From: JAJFHI01 sp050633705
GTDB lineage: Bacteria > Pseudomonadota > Alphaproteobacteria > Rhizobiales > Hyphomicrobiaceae
NCBI GenBank assembly: GCA_050633705.1
Contig: JBOEGZ010000004.1
Coordinates: forward strand, 1-64,000
Length of the DNA stretch: 64,000 nt
Reading direction: 5' to 3'
The notes under the pieces are model-generated. The model was not told the origin of the DNA. It searched no databases and worked only from the letters and a program-made list of their open reading frames with translations. Positions 43,902 to 52,662 of the stretch are shown piece by piece; the first letter of the stretch is position 1, and every line of letters starts with the position of its first letter. The translations under genes and the position numbers were made by a program.

Positions 43902-44819
43902 ATGGATTTCAAATTCCACACGTTGGATGTTTTCACGGACACTCGATTTAGTGGCAATCCATTGGCCGTGGTTGAGGAGGCCGATGCGCTTACGACAGAG
44001 CAAATGCAAGCCATTGCGCACGAGTTCAATTTGCCGGAAACCATTTTTATCCGAAGTCCGAAGAAGCCGGGACATTCGGCCAGTGTGCGCATATTTACAC
44101 CAACGAATGAGATTCCATTTGCCGGACATCCCACCATTGGCGTTGCAATTCTTTTGGCCCACCTAACAGCGCCGAATATCAACGGTGAGCAAGATGCGTT
44201 GATTGTGCTCGAAGAAGAAATTGGCACGGTACGCGTTGGCGTGCGTTTGGCTTCGGGCGAACCGGCTTATGGTGAGTTTCGTGCACCAAAACTGCCACTG
44301 GATGCCGGCGCTTTACCTGAGGTTGACCGGATAGGGGCCGCCATTGGTTTGATCCCAAGCGAGATTGGATTTGAAAATCACAAACCAACATGTTTTGCAG
44401 CCGGAAATGCCTTTGCTTTTGTTCCGGTGGCAACACTATCTGCCATGCGAAAGGCGGCTGTGCAGCCGTTGGGTTGGGCGGACGCATTTGAGCAGCAAGG
44501 CCTTGTTGGCGTCTACCTTTATACCCGTCAATGTGAGCATACGGATTCCGCTTTCCACTCGCGTATGTTTGCCCCGGGAATGGGCGTGCCAGAAGATGCT
44601 GCAACCGGGTCGGCTGCGGTGTGTCTGGCAGGCGTTATTCAGAAGTTCGATATGCTCCGAGATGGCACACATCGCCGCCGGATCGAGCAGGGCTATGAGA
44701 TGGGCAGGCCCAGCCACATTGATCTTACCATCGTGGTTGAAGGCGGTGTGCTGAACGCGGTCCGTATTGGTGGAAATGCGGTCCGGTTGGCCCATGGAAC
44801 CCTGACAGTGGATGTTTAA
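43902..44819 (+). CDS. PhzF family isomerase-like protein
   Basis: A 305-residue protein of the PhzF/diaminopimelate-epimerase fold. FHTLDVFTDTRFSGNPLAVV starts the first half, FNLPETIFI carries the conserved glutamate, VRIFTPTNEIPFAGHPTIG follows, and the second half has FAPGMGVPEDAATGSAAVCL. Family members isomerise or condense small metabolites; the substrate is unknown and there are no phenazine genes here. The ATG at 43902 is preferred over a GTG at 43881. Confidence 0.88.
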   Translation: MDFKFHTLDVFTDTRFSGNPLAVVEEADALTTEQMQAIAHEFNLPETIFIRSPKKPGHSASVRIFTPTNEIPFAGHPTIGVAILLAHLTAPNINGEQDALIVLEEEIGTVRVGVRLASGEPAYGEFRAPKLPLDAGALPEVDRIGAAIGLIPSEIGFENHKPTCFAAGNAFAFVPVATLSAMRKAAVQPLGWADAFEQQGLVGVYLYTRQCEHTDSAFHSRMFAPGMGVPEDAATGSAAVCLAGVIQKFDMLRDGTHRRRIEQGYEMGRPSHIDLTIVVEGGVLNAVRIGGNAVRLAHGTLTVDV

Positions 44820-44930
44820 CGTCAGTAAAGCCTTGATAATAAGGGTTGTAATTTTGTAAGGACCTTGCCTTATAATCAGATCCGTCGTTTAACCGGTCGT
44901 GTTAAGAGCTTGAATTCTGAAGGCCTCGCT

Positions 44931-45044
44931 ATGAGAACGGGTGTCGTCCGTATCAAATTGGCGCCGCAGCGTCCTATTTTAGGCGGACGCCTGCTATTAG
45001 GCAGGCGGCTGACGGGCCTTGGGCTTAGCCTTATCGGCCCCTGA
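44931..45044 (+). CDS. leuL: leuA leader peptide
   Basis: A 37-codon frame with an AAGG ribosome site upstream of ATG 44931 and TGA at 45042. It encodes nine leucines (residues 10, 17, 21-23, 27, 30, 32, 34) using TTG, TTA, CTG, CTA and CTT codons. The stop lies inside the left arm of a terminator-like hairpin (45038-45103). Ribosome stalling when leucyl-tRNA is scarce would prevent that hairpin and allow leuA transcription. This is the classical arrangement of an amino-acid attenuator. Confidence 0.85.
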   Translation: MRTGVVRIKLAPQRPILGGRLLLGRRLTGLGLSLIGP

Positions 45045-45110
45045 GCCGAACCGTTCTTTGCGTCCAGAGGTTTAGACCCGACGCCTGGAACCAAGCTCAG
45101 GGGAGTTTTG
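45038..45110 (+). terminator. Attenuator hairpin in the leuA leader
   Basis: CCCCTGAGC (45038-45046) pairs exactly with GCTCAGGGG (45095-45103), followed by AGTTTTG. The left arm overlaps the stop codon of the leader peptide. CTTGG in the leader coding region (45018-45022) can alternatively pair with CCAAG (45091-45095), giving a competing structure. The 48-base internal loop contains further possible stems. Confidence 0.65.
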
Positions 45111-45176
45111 CAGTCTCACACCCTTTATAAAAGCTTGAGCGCCCTGTGATGGCGCCGCACAAGGACTTGAAGCAAA

Positions 45177-46748
45177 ATGGCCGATAACAAAAAGGCAAAT
45201 ACCGCGAACGAAGCCGATCGCATTATAATTTTTGATACAACCCTGCGGGACGGCGAACAGTGTCCCGGGGCAACGATGACTTTTGAAGAAAAGTTGGAAG
45301 TTGCAGATTACCTCGATGCCATGGGCGTCGACGTTATTGAAGCAGGATTTCCAATAGCGTCAGACGGTGACTTTGAAGCCGTTCAAGCGATTGCAAAACG
45401 CGTCAATAACGCGACGGTCGCCGGGCTGGCACGCGCTGGGGAAAAAGATATCGCACGAGCGGGTGAAGCTGTTCGTGAAGCTGTGAAACCGCGTATTCAC
45501 ACCTTCATATCAACCTCCCCGGTTCACATGAAGTACAAGTTGCAAAAAGAACCTGATGTCGTGTTGGGTTTGGTCTCGTCATCAGTGACACAGGCGCGCA
45601 ATTTGGTAGACGACGTTGAGTGGAGCGCGGAAGATGCAACACGCACCGAGCATGACTTTTTGTGCCGGTGTGTGGAAGCTGCCATCAAAGCGGGTGCAAC
45701 GACAATCAACATCCCTGATACCGTCGGATACTCCGTACCGGAAGAATATTTTGCTCTGATCACGATGCTGCGTGAACGCGTGCCCGATTCCGACAAAGCG
45801 ATCTTTTCCACGCATTGCCACAACGATTTGGGATTGGCTGTCGCCAATTCTTTGGCAGGGGTCAAAGCTGGTGCGCGCCAAATAGAATGTACCATCAATG
45901 GAATTGGCGAACGCGCCGGTAATGCTGCGTTGGAAGAAATTGTAATGGCAATGCACACGCGCAGTGATTGCCTGCCTTATGTTACAGGCATAGACACAAC
46001 AAAGCTATCGCGTGGATCACGTTTGGTTTCGACGGTGACCAACTTCCCCGTGCAGTACAACAAAGCGATTGTCGGTCGCAATGCGTTTGCGCACGAGAGC
46101 GGTATTCACCAAGATGGAATGCTGAAACACAATCAGACGTATGAGATCATGACGCCGGAATCTGTTGGTGTCGGCAAAACATCTCTTGTCATGGGTAAGC
46201 ATTCGGGACGCGCTGCGTTTCGCTCAAAACTGCGCGAGATGAATTACGACCTTGACGATGCGGCGATCCAGGATGCGTTTGAACGTTTCAAGACATTGGC
46301 TGATCGCAAGAAGCATGTCTATGATGAAGATCTCGAAGCGCTGGTTGATGAAGGCATTGCGCATTTGCATGACCGCATGAAGGTCGTCTCATTGACGGTG
46401 ATTGCCGGTACCGTCGGTCCGCAAAGTGCAACGCTGACGTTGGACATTGATGGCAGTCACGTGACGGTACAATCGTCAGGCAATGGCCCTGTTGATGCCA
46501 CGTTCAATGCCATCAAGGAACTGGTGAAGCACAAGGCGCGGTTGCAGCTTTATCAAGTTCACGCCGTGACACAGGGGACAGATGCACAAGCTGAAGTCTC
46601 GGTCCGTCTTGAAGAAGATGGGCGTTTTGTGACAGGGCGCGCGGCAGACCCTGACACGCTGGTTGCTTCAGCGCGGGCTTATTTGTCGGCACTCAACAAA
46701 TTGCAGGTCAAGCGTCAAAAAACGACCGGTGCACAGCAAGCAGTGTAA
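45177..46748 (+). CDS. leuA: 2-isopropylmalate synthase
   Basis: A 523-residue enzyme. IIIFDTTLRDGEQCPGATM begins the barrel; metal ligands lie in FSTHCHNDLGLAVANS, and ECTINGIGERAGNAALEE follows. The C-terminal LeuA regulatory domain (residues about 390-510) gives leucine feedback control. It condenses 2-oxoisovalerate and acetyl-CoA, the first committed step to leucine. An AAGGA site precedes the ATG. Expression is probably attenuated through the leader at 44931. It is distinct from the CimA paralogue at 24834. Confidence 0.96.
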   Translation: MADNKKANTANEADRIIIFDTTLRDGEQCPGATMTFEEKLEVADYLDAMGVDVIEAGFPIASDGDFEAVQAIAKRVNNATVAGLARAGEKDIARAGEAVREAVKPRIHTFISTSPVHMKYKLQKEPDVVLGLVSSSVTQARNLVDDVEWSAEDATRTEHDFLCRCVEAAIKAGATTINIPDTVGYSVPEEYFALITMLRERVPDSDKAIFSTHCHNDLGLAVANSLAGVKAGARQIECTINGIGERAGNAALEEIVMAMHTRSDCLPYVTGIDTTKLSRGSRLVSTVTNFPVQYNKAIVGRNAFAHESGIHQDGMLKHNQTYEIMTPESVGVGKTSLVMGKHSGRAAFRSKLREMNYDLDDAAIQDAFERFKTLADRKKHVYDEDLEALVDEGIAHLHDRMKVVSLTVIAGTVGPQSATLTLDIDGSHVTVQSSGNGPVDATFNAIKELVKHKARLQLYQVHAVTQGTDAQAEVSVRLEEDGRFVTGRAADPDTLVASARAYLSALNKLQVKRQKTTGAQQAV

Positions 46749-46778
46749 AAATGTCTGGCTGTGTGCAGCCTGAAAAAG

Positions 46779-46805
46779 GACGAGGCGCGTCGCGCCTCGT
46801 CTGTT
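46779..46805 (+). terminator. Terminator after leuA
   Basis: A 10-bp stem GACGAGGCGC/GCGCCTCGTC with a 3-base loop, followed by TGTTT. It lies 31 bases after the leuA stop. The following 250 bases up to the mreB start hold no gene I can support. Confidence 0.75.
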
Positions 46806-47055
46806 TAAGCTGGTAAGTTGTGTAGGTCTTAATTTCAAATGACAGTTTTGACTTTATGAGCGTTGGCGCAAACGCCTGATCGCGTTATCATTTGCCGGTG
46901 TTAACCGTTTCAAAAGGCGCGTGCGCAATTCAAACACGGCGCGTGCCAGACAATGTCGGCGGATCTTGGGTCGGTGTATCTCGGGTAAGTGGCGTCTTGG
47001 GTTCAGGCGTCGACTTAAATTGTCACCAGTGTGAATTGAAGTAGTGAGACGAAGT

Positions 47056-48093
47056 ATGCAAGGTGGCGTAACCAGCGCATTTTCCGACGATATTGTCATA
47101 GATCTGGGCACTGCGAATACGCTAATCCATGTTGTTGGTCGCGGTGTCATTCTCAATGAACCGTCAGCAGTTGCGATCCAAACGCGCGGGTCTCAACGTG
47201 AAGTTTTGGCGGTTGGTGAGCGGGCTAAAATGATGGTCGGGCGAACGCCTGAAAGCATCGATACAATTCGACCTCTGCGTGATGGTGTGATCGCAGACTT
47301 TGTGGCGACAGAAGAAATGCTGCGCCAATTCATAAGGCGCGCGAAATCTATGTTGGGCTTTCGCAGGCCTCGCATTTTGATCTGTGTGCCGGCAGCTGCG
47401 ACACCGGTGGAGCGGCGGGCTGTCTATGAAACGGCGGTGACTGCAGGCGCGCGACGTATTTATCTTATTGAGGAGCCAGTGGCTGCAGCCATCGGTGCGG
47501 GGCTACCTATTGATGAACCGTTTGGCTCGATGGCCGTCGATATTGGTGGCGGTACGACCGATATCGCTGTGCTCTCATTGGGCGGCGTCGTGCAATCTCG
47601 ATCATTGCGTTGCGCTGGAAACGCAATGGATGATGCGATCATTCGCTATGTTCGACGCAAACATCAGCTTTTGATCGGAGAGGCCAATGCCGAAAAGATC
47701 AAGATCGAAGCTGGGTCGGCTTTGGGACAGGTCAATGGTCGTGCAACCGAAATTCATATCCGTGGACGAGACATGAGACAGGGGCGACCAAAAAGCATTG
47801 TGTTGGGTCCACAAGACATCGCTGAGGCTTTGTCCAGCTGCATTGAAGATATTGCTGAGTTCATCCAGCGATCACTCGAAGATTTGCCACCGGAAGTGGC
47901 AACCGACATTTGCGATCGTGGCATCTATCTCACCGGCGGCGGGGCGTTGTTAGAGAATCTAGACAAAGTATTGGAGCAACAGGTGGGGGTGGTTTTCCAC
48001 GTGGCCGACGATCCGCTTTTGTCTGTCGTTCGTGGATCGAGCATCATACTGGAAGACCTCACAAAACGAAAACATCTTTTGATCAAGGTCTAA
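47056..48093 (+). CDS. mreB: MreB-like actin homologue, divergent and without mreC/mreD
   Basis: A 345-residue actin-fold protein. IVIDLGTANTLIHV is phosphate loop 1, MAVDIGGGTTDIAVLSLGG is phosphate loop 2, and IYLTGGGALLENLD is the adenosine motif. It is shorter in the loops and less conserved than typical alphaproteobacterial MreB, and no mreC, mreD or pbp2 genes follow; the next gene is convergent fhcC. It may be a second MreB paralogue with a special role in cell shape or division. The start is uncertain (ATG 47056 or in-frame GTG 47044). Confidence 0.85.
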   Translation: MQGGVTSAFSDDIVIDLGTANTLIHVVGRGVILNEPSAVAIQTRGSQREVLAVGERAKMMVGRTPESIDTIRPLRDGVIADFVATEEMLRQFIRRAKSMLGFRRPRILICVPAAATPVERRAVYETAVTAGARRIYLIEEPVAAAIGAGLPIDEPFGSMAVDIGGGTTDIAVLSLGGVVQSRSLRCAGNAMDDAIIRYVRRKHQLLIGEANAEKIKIEAGSALGQVNGRATEIHIRGRDMRQGRPKSIVLGPQDIAEALSSCIEDIAEFIQRSLEDLPPEVATDICDRGIYLTGGGALLENLDKVLEQQVGVVFHVADDPLLSVVRGSSIILEDLTKRKHLLIKV

Positions 48094-48167
48094 TCGAAAC
48101 GATAAGCCTCTCTCAAGTCATGCTCGCGACATCCACAAAACGCCTCACGTCTTGCCTGAAAAAGGGG

Positions 48168-48977
48168 TTAGGCGGTCAAGAACAATTCGCCTTTGCCAAC
48201 CGTTGCTGTATCACCGGAAAACTTGCGCTGAGTCAGTGAGATCTCTGCTGGAGCGGCTTGGCCGAGCGTGGTTTTTAAATGTGTTTGCAGTAAGCGCAAA
48301 ACGATGAAGCGGTGTGCGCCGCAGTCATTGAATGTCGGCAGCATTGTCGAGACGCTCGGTGCAATGAGAGTGCCACGCCGCATGAGAATGCCTGGATAAG
48401 CGCCAAAGCCGCTTTCAGCCCAAATCGTCCCTCCCATCATTCGTGATGCTGCAAATGAACCGATGCTTTGGTGGCTAACAATCGTGCCACGACGCATGCG
48501 GTCTCCGGCGCGCTCGCCAATTGTACCTGTCACGACGATTGCACCACCCGTCATGCCAAACCGTTCACCGCGTCGAGGTGCTGCTAGGCGATTGCCAACA
48601 TTGCCGGCAACTTTGACCAATCCTCCAGCGAGACAGGACGCAAGGCCGTCGCCTGCATCACCGGAAATTGAGAGCGTTCCTGCCGTCATCTGGCGCGCCG
48701 CATAAGCGCCAATGGAGCCTTCGACATGAACCGTGCCGCCGTCCATCTTGCAGGCGAGGTGGTCCATTTTGTTGCTCGCGCCTTCGACGACGATATTTTC
48801 GCCTGGTTGACCTGTGAGTGTGAAGATATCGCCAATTCGCAGTCCGACCCGTGTCGTCGCAATTTCAAGGCGTTCAATGTCGGCAATGGTGCGGCCTGCC
48901 AGTTGAGACGGTGTCAGCATGGCAAGATTGACCCTCTGCTCCAGGTCGGCTTTGAGTTTAAAGGTCAGAGCCGTCAT
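48168..48977 (-). CDS. fhcC: Formyltransferase/hydrolase complex subunit C
   Basis: A 269-residue protein homologous to formylmethanofuran dehydrogenase subunit C (FwdC/FmdC). The body is a beta-helix with Gly-rich repeats (GDAGDGLASCLAGGLVKVAG, GAIVVTGTIGERAGDRMRRG, GSFAASRMMGGTIWAESGFG). In bacteria it supports the FhcA hydrolase and FhcD transferase that turn formyl-H4MPT into formate. Its ATG overlaps the fhcD stop by four bases. It is the last gene of the fhcB-A-D-C operon. Confidence 0.93.
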   Translation of the reverse strand: MTALTFKLKADLEQRVNLAMLTPSQLAGRTIADIERLEIATTRVGLRIGDIFTLTGQPGENIVVEGASNKMDHLACKMDGGTVHVEGSIGAYAARQMTAGTLSISGDAGDGLASCLAGGLVKVAGNVGNRLAAPRRGERFGMTGGAIVVTGTIGERAGDRMRRGTIVSHQSIGSFAASRMMGGTIWAESGFGAYPGILMRRGTLIAPSVSTMLPTFNDCGAHRFIVLRLLQTHLKTTLGQAAPAEISLTQRKFSGDTATVGKGELFLTA

Positions 48978-49897
48978 GAAATCAGGTCCTTTAGGTGATA
49001 ATGGAACGGGCCGAGGTTGCCGCCATAATTACCAGCACTGACGCGGGTGACGCCCTTTGCCGCGCCGTCACGTGTAATGGCTTTAAGGCCAGCCGCCATG
49101 GCTCTAGATACGGCTTGGTTTGACAGGCCATCAATTACGATTTCGAGAACTGCCACGGTATCTTCGTCAAGTGATGTCTCGGCTGTGCCACGAAGTGTTG
49201 GACAAAACGCATTGTTGGTTGAGGCGATCACACCATTGTATTTTGAACCGACCTTGGAACCGGAACGAACGATGCCGCCAGGAAACGGTGTAATCACATC
49301 AGGCACTTCAGCGATCGCGGCGACGGCTGCTTCTGTTGTTTCGAGCAAGCCGACGCGGTCTCGGCCAAGGATGATGAGGTTGCCGCCTCCGACACTGTCC
49401 GTTGTGATGCCAACTTCGTCCTCAATTACGAATTCACCATCCATTACCGGAATACGCCAATAACGTTTGTCGCCGAGTTTCTTGGATGTTTGCCAGCCAT
49501 CGCCAAAGTATCGAACGCCGGTCGACAGCTTTATGTGTTGGTCGCTTTCCAGCCCATTGAAGCAGGCCGATCCTGGACTTGTTAAGACGCATTGGCCGAC
49601 GCGATTCTTGAGTTGTGGTGTCACGGCGTCAGGCGCAAACCCGAACAACAGAACGCGCACGCCAGGGCGACCATCGGGAGTATTTTCCGGTGAGATGTCA
49701 CGGTCAATACCGCATTCAGCGCCACATCCAATGACAGACGTTCCAAAGCCAGTCATTGTGACAGCAGCTTGACGTGCCCACTTGGCACTATCGGCGGTGA
49801 TAATCACACTCGTGCCGGTCATGCCAAAGGCTTCAGCAAACGTATCTTCGATGCGGACGCCGTTGACTTCTTTGGCTATGGGAACAGAGGCTGACAC
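48974..49897 (-). CDS. fhcD: Formylmethanofuran:tetrahydromethanopterin formyltransferase (FhcD)
   Basis: A protein of about 307 residues of the Ftr family. GVRIEDTFAEAFGM at the N-terminus, CGAECGIDR, FVIEDEVGITTDSVGGGNLI and SAGNYGGNLGPFHYHL at the C-terminus are family hallmarks. It moves the formyl group from formyl-H4MPT to the methanofuran analogue bound to FhcA. The GTG at 49897 is favoured because AGGTGG lies 11 bases upstream; this AGGTGG includes the alternative GTG at 49912. It overlaps fhcC and follows fhcA by 45 bases. Confidence 0.95.
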   Translation of the reverse strand: MSASVPIAKEVNGVRIEDTFAEAFGMTGTSVIITADSAKWARQAAVTMTGFGTSVIGCGAECGIDRDISPENTPDGRPGVRVLLFGFAPDAVTPQLKNRVGQCVLTSPGSACFNGLESDQHIKLSTGVRYFGDGWQTSKKLGDKRYWRIPVMDGEFVIEDEVGITTDSVGGGNLIILGRDRVGLLETTEAAVAAIAEVPDVITPFPGGIVRSGSKVGSKYNGVIASTNNAFCPTLRGTAETSLDEDTVAVLEIVIDGLSNQAVSRAMAAGLKAITRDGAAKGVTRVSAGNYGGNLGPFHYHLKDLIS

Positions 49898-49942
49898 GTT
49901 GTTTAAAACCACCTAGCTGACATTTCGGTTCATCAATGAATT

Positions 49943-51574
49943 TTAAGTGCGGCACGCCACGACTTCAAATGGCGATGTATTGTGGAGCAATCTGGTTGGC
50001 ACGGCAAAGGTGTCTGGTGCGACACCCCAACGGCGATCATAAGACTCTTTGATGTGAGACTTGATGCCGTCGTCATATTCAGGAGCGAGAGATAACGTGC
50101 GCCCGTATCGAGGTGTTAAAACTTCGCCATCACGAACAATCGCAACACCATCTTTTAAAACCCATGCGGCCTTGGCAAACATCTCTGATCGGTTTTGAAC
50201 GTCGCGATAAATGGCAACATCTGCAACGGCCCCCGGTTTTAAGTGTCCGCGGTCTGTTGTGCCAAGCAATTTTGCAGGCGCAGAGCGGGTCATTGTTGCA
50301 ATATCCATCAATGTGTATTCGCGCTGAATGCCGGGCAACGTCGAGACCTCCATCGCTTCTTTGGGCAACTGGTCGATCACGGCATTTCGTACCGAGCGAT
50401 CCATCAGTTGTGCGATGATGTCAGGATAGGCCGTGAACGGTCCGCCGTTGGGGTGATCGGTGGTCATGTAGATCTGTGTCGGGTCGTCGACTAACAAGAA
50501 CAATTCCATGCCGATGGCCCATTGCAGTGCTGCGACCTTGTTGCGGGCTTTGTATTGAAGTGGAATAACACCGCCGCCATTTGCATCGCCGTCGCGAACG
50601 GAGAACTTTTTCGGTGAAGCACGATTGCGGGAATTGAACTGGATGAGGGTGTCGGAAGAAACCGTGACGGTTGGCCCGAACATCACCTGCCCAACATCGG
50701 CGGTGACGTTCTTGTTTTTGACCATTGCCTCTGCAAGTTGAGCCGCACCTGATGACATGCCGAAACTGCCTTCGGTGCCGTAACCATAAAATTGCAGGTG
50801 GGCGAGGTGAACGGGTGCACCTTCGGCGGCCTCAATCGTTGCTAAGGCGGTGTCCATGCTGCCGGGAACGCCAAGGTTGCAGGTGTGCAAGTGCAGCGGA
50901 TGTGGGACACCAAGATTTGTCAAAGCTGCGCGTAATTTTTGCGAAATGTCGCGCGCTGAAACCCCATATTCGGGAATTCTATCGTCGAGATTAAATGTCC
51001 GAACGTTTTCCTTAAGGGCTGCAACACCACCAGGGTTGATGGCTTTTGCGCCAAGGCCTCGGCTGGTTGCCAAAGTCCATCCGACATAGTCTTGAATAGC
51101 TGACGCCGAGGCGCGGTCGCGGATGAGCCCGAGTAAGATGTCGTCATTGCCAATGACGCTTAAAGTGGCGCGATCGACATAGGGAATGCATTCCAGTTCT
51201 GCGTGTGTGGCAACGGCATCGGTTGGTGCAACCGCGGGCTCTACGACAAGGGTGAAACCCATCTGAGCGTAAAGCGCGCCGGTAGAAAACTGATCGAATG
51301 GCGCGCCAGTCCATTCGTTCATTGGTTTTTCGATGTCGCTATAACGTTCTGGGAGCAACAGCCGGGCTGCCGAAACGTTGCCGCCTGCAACATGGGTGTG
51401 AATATCGATTGCCCCGGCCATGACGACACAACCTGTGGCATCGATGTGTTCAAACCGTTGTGCATTATCTGGCGCGGCAACGATGCGACCGTTTTCAAGC
51501 CAGATGTCGCCGATTTTATCGCGACCGGAATCAGGATCTACGACATGGCCGCCGGTGATGCAGGTCAGCGTCAT
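49943..51574 (-). CDS. fhcA: Formyltransferase/hydrolase complex subunit A
   Basis: A 543-residue amidohydrolase-superfamily protein homologous to FwdA/FmdA. The metal-binding motif IDIHTHVAGGN is at about residue 56, followed by AKAINPGGVAALKEN with the conserved lysine region, LHLHTCNLGVPG, HLAHLQFYGYG, and MTTDHPNGGPFTAYPDI carrying the catalytic aspartate. It hydrolyses the formylated methanofuran analogue to formate. It overlaps fhcB by four bases. Cytoplasmic, within the Fhc complex. Confidence 0.95.
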   Translation of the reverse strand: MTLTCITGGHVVDPDSGRDKIGDIWLENGRIVAAPDNAQRFEHIDATGCVVMAGAIDIHTHVAGGNVSAARLLLPERYSDIEKPMNEWTGAPFDQFSTGALYAQMGFTLVVEPAVAPTDAVATHAELECIPYVDRATLSVIGNDDILLGLIRDRASASAIQDYVGWTLATSRGLGAKAINPGGVAALKENVRTFNLDDRIPEYGVSARDISQKLRAALTNLGVPHPLHLHTCNLGVPGSMDTALATIEAAEGAPVHLAHLQFYGYGTEGSFGMSSGAAQLAEAMVKNKNVTADVGQVMFGPTVTVSSDTLIQFNSRNRASPKKFSVRDGDANGGGVIPLQYKARNKVAALQWAIGMELFLLVDDPTQIYMTTDHPNGGPFTAYPDIIAQLMDRSVRNAVIDQLPKEAMEVSTLPGIQREYTLMDIATMTRSAPAKLLGTTDRGHLKPGAVADVAIYRDVQNRSEMFAKAAWVLKDGVAIVRDGEVLTPRYGRTLSLAPEYDDGIKSHIKESYDRRWGVAPDTFAVPTRLLHNTSPFEVVACRT

Positions 51575-52662
51575 GCAGTCACCTTCAGGTTTTCGTTGAC
51601 GCGGGTTGCCAAGGCGCCGAGGGCATCAGCTGCTGTTGGAAGGTCGGAAATTTCTTTAACCGGTGAGACACATACAAGACTGCCAAGCTCGGGAGCTTCG
51701 AGAATCCCATCATGATCAATGCCAGCGGCACCGATTTGAATATGTGCTGTGACCCCGGTTGGCGGTGTTGTGCTGGTTGTGATTGTGATGACTTTGCCAG
51801 CATTTGACAACTCCCTTGGAAGGGTTCGTTGCGACGCCGAGACCCAGATAATCAGATCGGTTTCACCGCGTGCCAATGTTTCATAAACGCCGTAGAGTTT
51901 GGCGTCGTGCTGGGCGCGGCCTTGATGAAAGGATAGCGGGACGACAAGTCCTGTAAGGGCTAATGTCATTCGGGTCAGTTCGCTTTGTCCAGGCGCAAGT
52001 TTGAGCGGCAGCAAACTCCAACGTGTCTCGGCTGATAAGTCATCAACGAGCCCCATCAAATGCGATTGCTCTAAAAAGGACAGCTCGCCTGCGCAGAAAG
52101 CGACAATGCCGTAATGGGCGGATTTTAACGTCTCCACTGCGTTGTCAATTTGCTTTTGTATTTCGCCATCAACGGCAATAGGTCGCCCGTTTGCCCGTGC
52201 GCGAAGCATGCTCAAGGTTTCGATCAATGGACGATCGCCAAGATCTAACACTGTGATGTCGTCATGGTCGGGTGGGTGGTTTCCGTGCGGCGCGATTGTT
52301 AATTGCTTTCGCTTTTTGCCCGCATTTGCTCCGACGGAAATTGGGTTGTTAAACAGGCGGCGTGCCGTTTCATCGGTTTTTAAAAGATCACCCGTCGATC
52401 CAACCCACAAGATCATGTCACCACGCTCAACGGCTTCGCCTGGCATGGTGGTGATGAAGCCAATTTCTTGCATCGGAGCAAAATGAGCCGACTCGGCATG
52501 GTCCAGCTTCAAGCCAGCCGCCTTTGCGAGCTCGATTGCAGCGCGTGCGCCGGCCATATCAATGGCGTCAATAACAAGAGTTGGGTTGCAGCTGTTAGCG
52601 ATCAGGTCGGCCGCATCTGCGGTGCCGAATGAGCTTTGGTCATGTCGCGTTATTTGGCCCAT
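51571..52662 (-). CDS. fhcB: Formyltransferase/hydrolase complex subunit B
   Basis: A 363-residue homologue of formylmethanofuran dehydrogenase subunit B. It aligns in layout with archaeal FwdB but I see neither the 4Fe-4S cysteine motif nor the active-site cysteine that binds molybdenum or tungsten; this loss is a known feature of the bacterial Fhc complex, which is not a redox enzyme. Elements such as MILWVGSTGDLLKTD and FCAGELSFLEQSHLMGLV are seen. The ATG at 52662 with AAGGA upstream is preferred over an in-frame start at 52707. First gene of the operon. Confidence 0.9.
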   Translation of the reverse strand: MGQITRHDQSSFGTADAADLIANSCNPTLVIDAIDMAGARAAIELAKAAGLKLDHAESAHFAPMQEIGFITTMPGEAVERGDMILWVGSTGDLLKTDETARRLFNNPISVGANAGKKRKQLTIAPHGNHPPDHDDITVLDLGDRPLIETLSMLRARANGRPIAVDGEIQKQIDNAVETLKSAHYGIVAFCAGELSFLEQSHLMGLVDDLSAETRWSLLPLKLAPGQSELTRMTLALTGLVVPLSFHQGRAQHDAKLYGVYETLARGETDLIIWVSASQRTLPRELSNAGKVITITTSTTPPTGVTAHIQIGAAGIDHDGILEAPELGSLVCVSPVKEISDLPTAADALGALATRVNENLKVTA

